Assembly (NCBI GenBank): GCA_944387625.1 | Contig: CALXFQ010000003.1 | Span: forward strand, 1 to 53,403 | Length of the DNA: 53,403 nucleotides | From: an uncultured Oscillospiraceae bacterium | GTDB taxonomy: Bacteria > Bacillota > Clostridia > Oscillospirales > Oscillospiraceae | Direction: 5' to 3' | The notes under the pieces: model-generated | What the model saw: the letters and a program-made list of their open reading frames with translations, nothing else | The model's database searches: none | What the model was told of the DNA's origin: nothing | Position numbers and translations under genes: made by a program | In this document: piece after piece, positions 16,179 through 24,294 of the stretch | Layout of the letters: each line of letters starts with the position of its first letter | How positions within the stretch are numbered: position 1 is the stretch's first letter

Positions 16179-18053
16179 ATGGCTCTCTTAAAAGACCGCA
16201 GACCCGATCCCATACTTCTCTCACGGCTGGCCCTGCTGATCGCGCTGGACGTGGTCACGATCAACCTGGCCGCGTTCCTGGCCCTGTTCATTCGATTTGA
16301 ATTCGACATGGACCTGTTGGCCGGCAGCGGCTTCTGGGTAAACTATCAGCACTGGTCCCTGGTCAACACCGCCCTGACCATGGGGACCTTTGGGGTCGCC
16401 CGCCTGTACAGCAGCCTGTGGAGCTTTGCCGGCGCGGATGAACTGGTGCGGATCTTCGCCGCCGCCGTGGCGGTCATGATCACCCAGTTCCTGGCCATCG
16501 TCACCGACATGGTCCCGCTCCCCCGGAGCTTCCCGGTGCTGTATGGTATGCTGCTGTTCATCTTCACCACCGTGCTCCGGTTCTCCTACCGGTTCTTCCG
16601 GCGGGTCCGCGCCTATTACGTCCACGGCAGCCAGCGGCGGACCTTGCTGATCGGCGCGGGCCGGGCAGGCTCTCTGGTGATCCGGGAGTTCCGCGGCAGC
16701 GCCTACTCTCAGAACAAGATCGTCTGCGCCATCGACGACGACCCCGGCAAGCTGGGCCGCCAGATCATGGGGGTGAAGATCGTAGGCGATCGGACCGCCA
16801 TCGCCGATGTGGTGGAGAAATACAACATCGCCGAGATCGTGCTGGCGATCCCCACATTGTCCGTCCAGTCCAAGCGGGAGATCTGGGACATCTGCAGCCG
16901 CACCGGCTGTAAATTCAAGCAGATGCCTGGGCTGTACCAGCTGGCCAACGGCGAGGTAACGATCCAGCAGATCCGGGACATCGATATCGAAGACCTGCTG
17001 GAGCGGGAGCCGGTCCATGTGGACCTGGGCGGCCTTTCGGACCTGATCTGCGGCAAGACCGTGATGGTCACCGGCGGCGGCGGGAGCATCGGCAGTGAGC
17101 TTTGCCGCCAGCTGGCCTCCTACGGCCCTAAGGACCTGGTGATCTTCGACATCTACGAGAACAACGCCTACGCCATCGAGCAGGAACTGCGCCGGGACTA
17201 CCCGGAGCTGACGGTCCACGCCCTGATCGGCTCGGTCCGGGACAAGGACAGGATCGGTTGGGTGATGCAGTCGTACCGCCCTGCCATCGTCTACCACGCC
17301 GCCGCCCACAAGCACGTGCCGCTCATGGAGAACGCCCCTCTGGAGGCGGTGAAGAACAACATTTTCGGTACATACCACACGGCCCTGGCCGCCATGGAGG
17401 CCGGGATAGAACATTTCGTACTGATCTCCACCGACAAAGCGGTGAACCCCACCAACGTGATGGGCGCTTCCAAGCGGGTGTGCGAAATGATCATCCAGTC
17501 CCTGGCGGGCAGGAGCGACACCTGCTTCACCGCGGTGCGCTTCGGCAACGTGCTGGGCAGCAACGGCTCGGTGATCCCGGTCTTCCGGGAGCAGATCCGC
17601 CGGGGCGGCCCGGTGACCGTGACCCACCCGGAGATCACCCGATACTTTATGACCATCCCCGAGGCGGTGACCCTGGTGCTCCAGGCCGGCGCCTACGCCC
17701 AGGGCGGGGAGATCTTCGTGCTGGACATGGGCCAGCCGGTGAAGATCGACGACCTGGCCCGGAATATGATCCGCCTGTCCGGCTTCCAGCCGGATGTGGA
17801 CATCCAAGTGGTCTATACCGGCCTGCGGCCTGGGGAGAAGCTGTATGAAGAGCTGCTCCTCAGCGAAGAGGGCCTGACCAAGACCGCCAACGACCTGATC
17901 TACATCGGCCACAAGCTGGAGTTTGACCAGGACCGATTCTTTGCCCGGCTGGACGCCCTCCATGAACTGCAGGAGGGGCAGGAATATGCCCTGCGCCATC
18001 AGCTCCGGGAGCTGGTGCCTACCTACGCCCCCGCCCAGACCGTGCCGGTATAA
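16179..18053 (+). CDS. Membrane-bound nucleoside-diphosphate-sugar dehydratase/epimerase (CapD/EpsC-like)
   Basis: The 624-residue protein has four N-terminal membrane helices, a first Rossmann-like domain (LIGAGRAGSLV near 155) and an SDR domain with VTGGGGSIGSELCRQL near 300. The active site is atypical of classical SDRs: KAVNPTNVMGASK in place of Tyr-x3-Lys, as in UDP-GlcNAc 4,6-dehydratases of the PglF/CapD group. It would start synthesis of a modified UDP-sugar for a surface glycan. ATG 16179 lies ten bases after AAAGGAGAG; an in-frame TTG at 16158 overlaps that site and is rejected. Confidence 0.92.
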   Translation: MALLKDRRPDPILLSRLALLIALDVVTINLAAFLALFIRFEFDMDLLAGSGFWVNYQHWSLVNTALTMGTFGVARLYSSLWSFAGADELVRIFAAAVAVMITQFLAIVTDMVPLPRSFPVLYGMLLFIFTTVLRFSYRFFRRVRAYYVHGSQRRTLLIGAGRAGSLVIREFRGSAYSQNKIVCAIDDDPGKLGRQIMGVKIVGDRTAIADVVEKYNIAEIVLAIPTLSVQSKREIWDICSRTGCKFKQMPGLYQLANGEVTIQQIRDIDIEDLLEREPVHVDLGGLSDLICGKTVMVTGGGGSIGSELCRQLASYGPKDLVIFDIYENNAYAIEQELRRDYPELTVHALIGSVRDKDRIGWVMQSYRPAIVYHAAAHKHVPLMENAPLEAVKNNIFGTYHTALAAMEAGIEHFVLISTDKAVNPTNVMGASKRVCEMIIQSLAGRSDTCFTAVRFGNVLGSNGSVIPVFREQIRRGGPVTVTHPEITRYFMTIPEAVTLVLQAGAYAQGGEIFVLDMGQPVKIDDLARNMIRLSGFQPDVDIQVVYTGLRPGEKLYEELLLSEEGLTKTANDLIYIGHKLEFDQDRFFARLDALHELQEGQEYALRHQLRELVPTYAPAQTVPV

Positions 18054-18070
18054 AGGAGGAACGATCACAG

Positions 18071-18889
18071 ATGAAGATGATCAGACGGACTTTGATCGCG
18101 GCCTTGGTGGCGCTCTCGATCGCCTATGGCGCCAGCGCCTTCTACCTGGCGGCTTCAGACCAGGATATCGGCCCCAAGATCGAATGTTCGACCCAGCTTC
18201 TGGAAGTCAGCGCCTCCGCCAGCAAGGCGGACCTGCTCTCCGGCGTCACCGCCTACGACGAGCAGGACGGGGACCTGACCGGCAAGATCATGGTGGCCGG
18301 GATCTCCAAGCTGATCTCCAACGACACCGCCAAGGTCACCTATCTGGTCTTTGACAGCGATGACAATATGGCGTCTTTTACCCGGAAGATCCGCTATACC
18401 GACTACCGCAAGCCCCGGTTCACCGTCGATCCGGCGCTGCCGCTCATCTATTCCGCCTCCGGCGACGTGACCGTGCTGGACCGGCTGGGCGCTCAGGACG
18501 TGGTGGACGGGGACATCTCCGACCGGGTCCGGGTGTCCACCCTGTCCCCCACCGACGACCCGGAGATCTATCACATCACCATCCAGGTCACCAACTCCAT
18601 GGGCGACACCGCCTGGCTGAAACTGCCGGTACAGCTGCTGGACAGCGACCCGCAGCGCCCCACGGTGACCTTGTCCGAGCAGCTGGTGTATGTGTCCGCC
18701 GGAGAGCAGATCGACCTGGCTTCCTACCTTTCCGGCGTGACCCTGGCTGACGGCACCGCTGCTGATGCGTCCCAGGTGACGATCTCCGGGGAAGTGGACA
18801 CCACCCAGCCCGGCACCTACTACATCACCTACGCCTACCGCCACGAAGCCAGCCTGGGCCGCGCCCTGCTGACCGTGGTGGTGGTTTGA
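18071..18889 (+). CDS. Secreted Ig-like (DUF5011-type) protein
   Basis: The 272-residue protein has an N-terminal signal/anchor (MKMIRRTLIAALVALSIAYG). Two or three beta-sandwich repeats follow with the phrases DEQDGDLTGKI and QDVVDGDISDRV, the VxDGDxT pattern of DUF5011/bacterial Ig-like domains. It probably sits outside the membrane, perhaps guiding the emerging polysaccharide. AAAGGAGGAACGATCACAG precedes the start, 17 bases after the CapD-like gene, so it is in the operon. Confidence 0.8.
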   Translation: MKMIRRTLIAALVALSIAYGASAFYLAASDQDIGPKIECSTQLLEVSASASKADLLSGVTAYDEQDGDLTGKIMVAGISKLISNDTAKVTYLVFDSDDNMASFTRKIRYTDYRKPRFTVDPALPLIYSASGDVTVLDRLGAQDVVDGDISDRVRVSTLSPTDDPEIYHITIQVTNSMGDTAWLKLPVQLLDSDPQRPTVTLSEQLVYVSAGEQIDLASYLSGVTLADGTAADASQVTISGEVDTTQPGTYYITYAYRHEASLGRALLTVVVV

Positions 18890-18902
18890 AAGGAGGCGGC
18901 CC

Positions 18903-20345
18903 ATGGCTTCCTATCCTGAAAAGGCTTTTGACTGGTCCCACATATCCCTGGCCTGCCTGCTGCGGACCCTCTGGCGCAACCTGTGGATGATCCTGGCCGC
19001 CGGGGCGGTGATGTACCTGGCGGTGACTTTGGCCCTGGAGTGGCTGTATGTCCCCCAGTACCGGGCCTCCATGACCTACGCGGTGAACTCTCGGACCACC
19101 TCTTATTCGTCCTCCGGCAACCTGACCTCCACCAAGGAGGTGGCCGGCATCCTCACCGACTTCCTGGAAACGGACATCCTTACCGACGCGGTCCGAAGCT
19201 ACGACCCCCGGCTGGAAGGGTATGACGGCGCCATCACCGCCACCCAGCTTGACCAGACCAATTTCATCCAGGTACAGGCCCTGGCCTCCACCCCGGAGCA
19301 GGCCTTCCTGGCGCTGGACGCGGTGAGCGTGGTGTTCCCCCAGGTGGCGGACTTTATCTCCAACCGAAACGTGCTCAATGTGCTCCGCGCCCCGACGGTC
19401 TCCTCCGTCCCGGCCAACCAGCTCGACAGCAGCCGGCTGGGGCTGCTGGCCGCCCTGCTGGGCGCGGCGCTCATGGCGGTGCTGCTGGTGTATATGTCCA
19501 TCCAGCAGGAGACCATCCAGACCCGTACCGGCGCCCGGCATCTGCTGGACGCCCCGATCCTGGCCTCTGTGGGCCATGAGTACAAGAACCGCACCGTGAA
19601 GACCAGGCTCCGCAGGAGCAACCGGCAGGTCCGGGTCTTCTCCCCCACCACCAGCTTCGACTATATCGAGCAGATCGGCGCCGTGTGCAGTCAGTTGGAG
19701 CACGAGGCCCAGGCCCGGGGGCGGAAGGTGTTCATGATCGCCGGCGTGGGCGAGAGCGAAGGAAAATCCACGGTCTGTGCCAATGTGGCCGCCACCCTGG
19801 CTTTGAAGGGCTACAACGTGGCCCTGGTGGACTGCGACCTGCGCAAGCCCTCCATGAACGATTTCTTCGACGGGGCCTATTCCTCGGACCTGCCGCTGAA
19901 CAAGATGCTCGCCCGGCCCTATTCCCGGGAGGACCTGCTGCGGTGCATGGTCCGCCATGAGCAGCTGGGGCTTTATATGCTCTTCCCGCTGGATCCGGAC
20001 GGCCGGTCCACCGAGCTGATCTCCTCCCCCACCATGGACAGCCTGATCGCCCAGCTGCGGGTCTTCGACTATGTGATCCTGGATACCCCGCCGATCGGGA
20101 TGTTCCCGGACGCGGAGGTGCTGGCGGACAAGGCCGACGCCTCCTTGCTGGTGGTGCGGCAGGACTATACCATGGCCTGCGACATCAACGACGCCATCGA
20201 TACCCTGCGCCGGTACCGGGCCAGCTTCCTGGGCTGTGTCCTGAACGATATGCGCGGCGCCTCCCCGGGCCAGTACGGCTACGGCGTCTACGGGGCGCAC
20301 AGCCGCCGGTATGGCTACGGCGAGAGCAAGAAGAAGGAGGGCTGA
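18903..20345 (+). CDS. Polysaccharide copolymerase fused to BY-type tyrosine kinase (copy 1)
   Basis: Residues about 1-205 form a Wzz-type domain between two membrane helices (near 25-45 and 175-198). The rest is a bacterial tyrosine kinase with Walker A GVGESEGKST, Walker A' VALVDCDLRKP and Walker B YVILDTPP. The tail carries five tyrosines (QYGYGVYGAHSRRYGYG), the expected autophosphorylation cluster. It would set chain length and be reset by the PHP phosphatase upstream. AAAGGAGGCGGCCC precedes the ATG. In many Firmicutes these two parts are separate proteins; here they are fused. Confidence 0.92.
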   Translation: MASYPEKAFDWSHISLACLLRTLWRNLWMILAAGAVMYLAVTLALEWLYVPQYRASMTYAVNSRTTSYSSSGNLTSTKEVAGILTDFLETDILTDAVRSYDPRLEGYDGAITATQLDQTNFIQVQALASTPEQAFLALDAVSVVFPQVADFISNRNVLNVLRAPTVSSVPANQLDSSRLGLLAALLGAALMAVLLVYMSIQQETIQTRTGARHLLDAPILASVGHEYKNRTVKTRLRRSNRQVRVFSPTTSFDYIEQIGAVCSQLEHEAQARGRKVFMIAGVGESEGKSTVCANVAATLALKGYNVALVDCDLRKPSMNDFFDGAYSSDLPLNKMLARPYSREDLLRCMVRHEQLGLYMLFPLDPDGRSTELISSPTMDSLIAQLRVFDYVILDTPPIGMFPDAEVLADKADASLLVVRQDYTMACDINDAIDTLRRYRASFLGCVLNDMRGASPGQYGYGVYGAHSRRYGYGESKKKEG

Positions 20346-20347
20346 TC

Positions 20348-21802
20348 ATGCAGACCAATGCCCAAAAGCCCATCCGCTTTTCCAGCACCATAGCAGGGCT
20401 GTTTTCCAGCCTGACCCGGCTGTGGCCGCTGATGCTGGCGATCGTGCTGGCCTGTTCCGGGCTGAACACCATCCGCTCCTGGCTGTCCTATGTGCCACAG
20501 TATGAGAGCAAGGCGATCTTCACCGTGTCCTCCGGCTACACCGGCGACGACATCTTCGGCGCCTCCGCCTACTACGATATGTACGCCGCCCAGCAACTGG
20601 CCGCCGCCTTCCCCCAGATCCTCAGCACCGATATGATGAACGACCTGGTGGTGGAACGGCTGGACAAGGGCTATATCAACGGCGTGGCCTCCGCCTACGC
20701 GGTGGCGGACACCAATATGCTGGTCCTCACCGTCAGAAGCACCGTGCCGGAGGACGCCTACGACTACCTGAACGCGGTGATCGAGTGCTATCCCCAGGTG
20801 GCGGTGTACATCGTGGACAACCCCCAGGTGAAGATCATGCAGTCCCCCCAGGTGCCTACCGAGCCGTGTGACCAGTTCTCTCCCTGGATCAGCGCCGTGA
20901 AGGGCGGCCTGATCGGCGTGGTCCTGGCGGCGATCGTGCTGTTGGCGCTCTCCCTGCCCCGCCGGACGATCCAGTCCGCCGACGATCTGAAAAGCGCCGT
21001 CAGCCTGCCGATCCTGGTATCCCTGCCCCGGGTGACCCAAAAGAAGCGCCGCAAGAACGCCAGCACCACGATCACCGCCTCCTCCGATCCGGACATGGCC
21101 GAGTGTATCCGGGGACTGCGTCTGAAAGTGAAGAAGCTTCTGGAGGACAAGGAGCAGAAGACCGTGCTGGTCACCAGCACCCTCCCCAGGGAGGGCAAGT
21201 CCACGGTGGCTGTGAACCTGGCCAAGTCCCTGGTCCGGGAGGGCCACTCGGTGGTGCTTCTGGACGGGGACCTGCGGAACCAAAGCGTGGCCCGGATGCT
21301 GGGCCAGCCCTCCCAGGGCCAGGGCCTGCTGGAATGTCTGAAAGACCCGGGCCTGTCGGTGCTCAGCTGTGTCCGCACGGATCCGAAGAGCAAGCTGTGC
21401 TTCATCTCCGGCCAGAGCACCAGCCAGCGCCACTACTCCATCGAGCACCGGGCCATGCGCCGGATCCTGGACACCCTGGCCCAGCACTTCGAGTATGTGG
21501 TGATCGACACCCCGCCCAGCGAAGTGGTCTCCGATACCTCCGCCCTTTGCCGGTACGCCAGCTGTGTGCTCTATGTGGTCAAGCAGGACCACACCCAGCG
21601 CGGCCAGATCATCAACGCCGTCACCGCCCTGACCCAAAAGGACGTGAAGATCGACGGGTGCGTCTTCAACGCCGTCCCCCAGCGCCACCGGCAATACGGC
21701 TACGGCTACCGCACCGGCTACAGCTACGGCTACCGCAAATACGGCTATCACAACAAATACGGCTACGGCTACAGCAAATACAAAGCCGCCGAAGAGGAAT
21801 GA
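20348..21802 (+). CDS. Polysaccharide copolymerase fused to BY-type tyrosine kinase (copy 2)
   Basis: The 484-residue protein has the same layout as its neighbour but is clearly diverged. It has membrane helices near 28-45 and 190-215, Walker A TLPREGKST, Walker A' VVLLDGDLRNQ and Walker B YVVIDTPPSE. Its tail is much richer in tyrosine: twelve Tyr in the last 36 residues, mostly as Tyr-Gly pairs, then Lys and Glu. The start lies two bases after the previous stop, with GAAGGAGGG inside the upstream gene, so translation is coupled. It is last in the operon; a strong terminator follows. Confidence 0.92.
   Translation: MQTNAQKPIRFSSTIAGLFSSLTRLWPLMLAIVLACSGLNTIRSWLSYVPQYESKAIFTVSSGYTGDDIFGASAYYDMYAAQQLAAAFPQILSTDMMNDLVVERLDKGYINGVASAYAVADTNMLVLTVRSTVPEDAYDYLNAVIECYPQVAVYIVDNPQVKIMQSPQVPTEPCDQFSPWISAVKGGLIGVVLAAIVLLALSLPRRTIQSADDLKSAVSLPILVSLPRVTQKKRRKNASTTITASSDPDMAECIRGLRLKVKKLLEDKEQKTVLVTSTLPREGKSTVAVNLAKSLVREGHSVVLLDGDLRNQSVARMLGQPSQGQGLLECLKDPGLSVLSCVRTDPKSKLCFISGQSTSQRHYSIEHRAMRRILDTLAQHFEYVVIDTPPSEVVSDTSALCRYASCVLYVVKQDHTQRGQIINAVTALTQKDVKIDGCVFNAVPQRHRQYGYGYRTGYSYGYRKYGYHNKYGYGYSKYKAAEEE
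21695..21781 (+). repeat. TACGGC-type codon repeat encoding the Tyr-rich tail
   Basis: Short units of TACGGC, with CGCAAA and AGC insertions, repeat through 87 bases and encode twelve tyrosines. Such a tract could change length by slippage or recombination. Confidence 0.8.
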
Positions 21803-21807
21803 CCCAC

Positions 21808-21847
21808 AAAGAGCATCTGAAACCGCGTGTTTCAGATGCTCTTTTTT
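21808..21847 (+). terminator. Terminator of the polysaccharide-control operon
   Basis: AAAGAGCATCTGAAAC (21808-21823), CGCGT loop, GTTTCAGATGCTCTTT (21829-21844), then T's. Sixteen perfect pairs end the operon six bases after the last stop codon. Confidence 0.95.
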
Positions 21848-21864
21848 CCGCCTCCTCACGATCC

Positions 21865-21893
21865 TTAACGCTGACCCAGCGCTATGCTACAAT
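21865..21893 (+). promoter_or_regulatory. Promoter upstream of the G10-tract gene
   Basis: TTAACG (21865-21870), a 17-base spacer and TACAAT (21888-21893) preceded by TGC. The nearest credible start is 330 bases downstream, so there may be a long leader. Confidence 0.6.
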
Positions 21894-22224
21894 ATATTTG
21901 TCACCAGATATATTCTCTGAACGTGATGGTCTTATGTTTTTGGTCTATGGCTCTGTTGATATGGATACCCTGGTAAAGATCGCCACAGGCATTACAAAAG
22001 AATAATGCAGAACTGTTGTCCCCTTTTTCCTCCTTGTGCGTTATATGGGTGGATCTTTGATCACGCGCAGGGGCAGTATGGTCTTTCCAACGGCGACCGC
22101 AAGGGGCTGTCCACTTCTCCCGGCATTGGGGACAGGCCCCATGCCCAAGGCCCTGTTTGATCCAGTTTGGAAAACAGACCGTACAGGTCTGACGTTCCGC
22201 CAACATTTAATGGAAGGTATGATC
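21894..22224 (+). other. 331-base leader or intergenic tract
   Basis: Between the promoter and the gene at 22225 there is no convincing gene. A 23-codon plus-strand frame ending at TAA 22003-22005 has no clear ribosome site. A 101-codon minus-strand frame (21901-22206) has three Cys-x2-Cys pairs but no start signal. The tract may be a long 5' leader or gene debris. Confidence 0.4.
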
Positions 22225-22782
22225 ATGGACAAGCGAACGAAAACGATCCTGGCAGTGGTGCTGGTGGTCCTGGTGGCGGTGTGCGCCTGGGCCTGGTACC
22301 GCTGGGAACGGCCGAAGGAAACAAAAGTGACCTATACCCTCCAGGGCTATGTGCTCCAGGAGGGGGATGGCGAGCCGGTGAAGCAGACGCTGACCTTTGA
22401 CGGGGTCTACCAGGCCTACATCTTCCACAACGACCTGGACAGCCATTTGGGCTGGCTCAGCCTGGGCGGCCACCAGTTCAATGTCCAGCTCCTGGCATAC
22501 TACAATGACGCCACCGGTGTGGACTGTGCTTTGGTCCGGGGGGGGGGAGATTTCATAGAGTATAAGGCGTGTATGAACAGCCGGGACATGGACTTTTTCA
22601 TGCTGGAGTACCGGGTGGACGAGAACGGACAGATCACCGAAGACGAAAACGGCAGCCGCCGCCTGTTCGTAGGTGTTGCTCAGGATCTGGAGGATGTAGC
22701 CGACCGGTTCGATCAGCTCCAGGACTATCTGGATGCCATGCCAACATGGAGCGATCCCTTTGCCGGGGACTGGAACTACTGA
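22225..22782 (+). CDS. Hypothetical membrane-anchored protein with a poly-G tract
   Basis: The 185-residue product has one N-terminal membrane segment (about residues 8-26, ILAVVLVVLVAVCAW) and an acidic extracytoplasmic part; no family is recognised. The start is ATG 22225, six bases after GGAAGGT; an ATG at 22219 is too close to the site. Ten consecutive G (22538-22547) occur in frame and encode Arg-Gly-Gly-Gly, so a one-base slip would truncate the protein. A cluster of hairpins follows the gene. Confidence 0.72.
   Translation: MDKRTKTILAVVLVVLVAVCAWAWYRWERPKETKVTYTLQGYVLQEGDGEPVKQTLTFDGVYQAYIFHNDLDSHLGWLSLGGHQFNVQLLAYYNDATGVDCALVRGGGDFIEYKACMNSRDMDFFMLEYRVDENGQITEDENGSRRLFVGVAQDLEDVADRFDQLQDYLDAMPTWSDPFAGDWNY
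22538..22547 (+). repeat. G10 homopolymer inside a coding region
   Basis: Ten G in a row about 105 codons into the gene at 22225; this is a possible slippage (phase-variation) site. Confidence 0.9.
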
Positions 22783-22799
22783 GCGGTCTGTATGCAAAA

Positions 22800-23073
22800 G
22801 ATCAGGCTCCGCGTTTTGCGGAGCCTGATCTCAGCCTGTCGAAAAGCCCCTTCGGGGCTTTTCGGCAAAAAGGCTTGCAGTCTGCTGCGCGCATGATCTG
22901 TACGCCTTTGGCGTACAGATCCCACACTTGCAGCCTGAGATGTATTTTCTGCCAGGTACACGCCCTGGCAGAAAATGATCCAGCCTTCTTTGCCGTCTGC
23001 GGACGGCAAACTCTGCGAGGCTTTTTGACGTTCTGCGATCAGGCTCCGCGTTTTGCGGAGCCTGATCTTTTCT
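22800..23073. repeat. Cluster of six perfect hairpins, first and last identical
   Basis: Hairpin arms: 22800-22830 and 23037-23067 (same 31 bases, GATCAGGCTCCGC with loop GTTTT); 22840-22864 (CGAAAAGCCCC); 22895-22921 (GATCTGTACGCC); 22945-22975 (TTTTCTGCCAGG); 22989-23010 (TTTGCCGTC). All arms are 9 to 13 perfect pairs. The last is followed by TTTTCTT and is a good plus-strand terminator. The first is followed by a motif shared with the two composite repeats elsewhere. There is no spacer-repeat pattern of a CRISPR array. Confidence 0.9.
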
Positions 23074-23110
23074 TATGAGATGGGATGAAGGCCCGTTCCG
23101 GGGCGGCGCC

Positions 23111-24280
23111 TCAGATCAGCTGGGCGAACACCGGCAGGCTGTTCACGATCTGCTGGTAGCTGACGCAGTAGCACACCCGGAAATAGCCCGGACAGCCGAA
23201 GCCGTCCCCAGGGACCACCAGCAGGTCCAACTCCTTAGCCCGTTCGCAGAAGGCGTTGGCGTCCCCGCCGGGGGCCTGGACGAACAGGTAGAACGCCCCG
23301 TCCGGCTTGGCCACCTGATAGCCCAGGGCGCACAATCCCTCGTACAGGGCCTTCCGATTTCGGTCATACGCCTGAAGGTCCGGCCGCAGACCGGCGCACC
23401 GGGCGATCACCCGCTGCCACAGGCTGGGGGCGCACACATGGCCGCAAGCCCGGGCGGCCCCGGCGATGGCGGCGTAGAGCCGCTCATGGTCCGCCGCCTG
23501 CCGCGGAACATAGATATACCCGATCCGCTCTCCCGGCAGGGACAGGGATTTGGAATAGGAATAGCACACCACCGTGTCCGGGTAGATCGCGGGGATGAAC
23601 GGCACCTCCACCCCATAGGCCAGCTCCCGGTACGGCTCGTCGGCCACGATGTAGATCGGATGTCCAAACTGCCGGGCCTTCCGCTTCAGCAGGGCCGCCA
23701 GCTCCTCCAGGGTCCGGCGGGTGTAGACCGTGCCTGCCGGGTTGTTGGGGGAGTTGAGGATGATCGCGGCGGTATGGGCCGTGAGCATCTCCTCCACCGC
23801 CTCCAGCCGGATCTGGAAGCCAGGCACATCCGGCGGCACCGCCCGGAAGGCGGCGCCGGTGCCTTCCACGAAGGGCTTATACTCCGGGAAATAGGGAGCC
23901 ACCGCCAGGATCTCCGCCCCGGGGACCGCCAGCGCCCGGAATACCGCCACCAGCTCCGGCGCGGCGCCGCAGCCGATGAACAGGTCCTCCGGCCGGACCC
24001 CGGCGTCATAGCGGTCATTCAGGTCCCGGGCGATCGCCTGGCGGGCGGCCAGGTCGCCTACGGCGGAGGTGTAGCCGTGGACCGCCAGGGACGGCTCTTC
24101 GTCCAGGATCTGGCGGATCGCCTGGTCCACCTCCGGGGGCGCGGGGATCGAGGGGTTGCCCAGGCTGTAGTCGTACACCCGGTCCTCCCCGACCACCGCC
24201 GCCCGCTTCCGGCCATACTCGAACAGCTCCCGGATGCAGGAGCGGTTGGAGCCAAGGTCATAGGATACTTGATCGATCAT
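23111..24280 (-). CDS. PLP-dependent aminotransferase, class I/II
   Basis: The 389-residue fold-type-I aminotransferase has the PNNPAGT motif near 190, a DEPYRELAYG block, the PLP lysine in YSYSKSLSLPGERIGY and a late Arg (FRVCYCVS) for the substrate carboxylate. It resembles AspC/AlaT-type enzymes, but the amino-acid specificity cannot be read from sequence. GGAGGAACAGAAC precedes the start. It lies 14 bases after the exonuclease gene and is probably the last gene of a three-gene operon with it and the CYTH gene. Confidence 0.9.
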   Translation of the reverse strand: MIDQVSYDLGSNRSCIRELFEYGRKRAAVVGEDRVYDYSLGNPSIPAPPEVDQAIRQILDEEPSLAVHGYTSAVGDLAARQAIARDLNDRYDAGVRPEDLFIGCGAAPELVAVFRALAVPGAEILAVAPYFPEYKPFVEGTGAAFRAVPPDVPGFQIRLEAVEEMLTAHTAAIILNSPNNPAGTVYTRRTLEELAALLKRKARQFGHPIYIVADEPYRELAYGVEVPFIPAIYPDTVVCYSYSKSLSLPGERIGYIYVPRQAADHERLYAAIAGAARACGHVCAPSLWQRVIARCAGLRPDLQAYDRNRKALYEGLCALGYQVAKPDGAFYLFVQAPGGDANAFCERAKELDLLVVPGDGFGCPGYFRVCYCVSYQQIVNSLPVFAQLI

Positions 24281-24294
24281 GTTCTGTTCCTCCC

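Noticed and set aside
21901-22206. A 101-codon minus-strand frame with three Cys-x2-Cys pairs, at first like a zinc ribbon
   Set aside because: There is no ribosome binding site and the composition is poor; a plus-strand promoter and gene cover the tract. Kept only as part of the intergenic description.
22800-23073. Possible CRISPR array
   Set aside because: Only the first and last hairpins are identical, spacers are not regular, and no cas gene is near.
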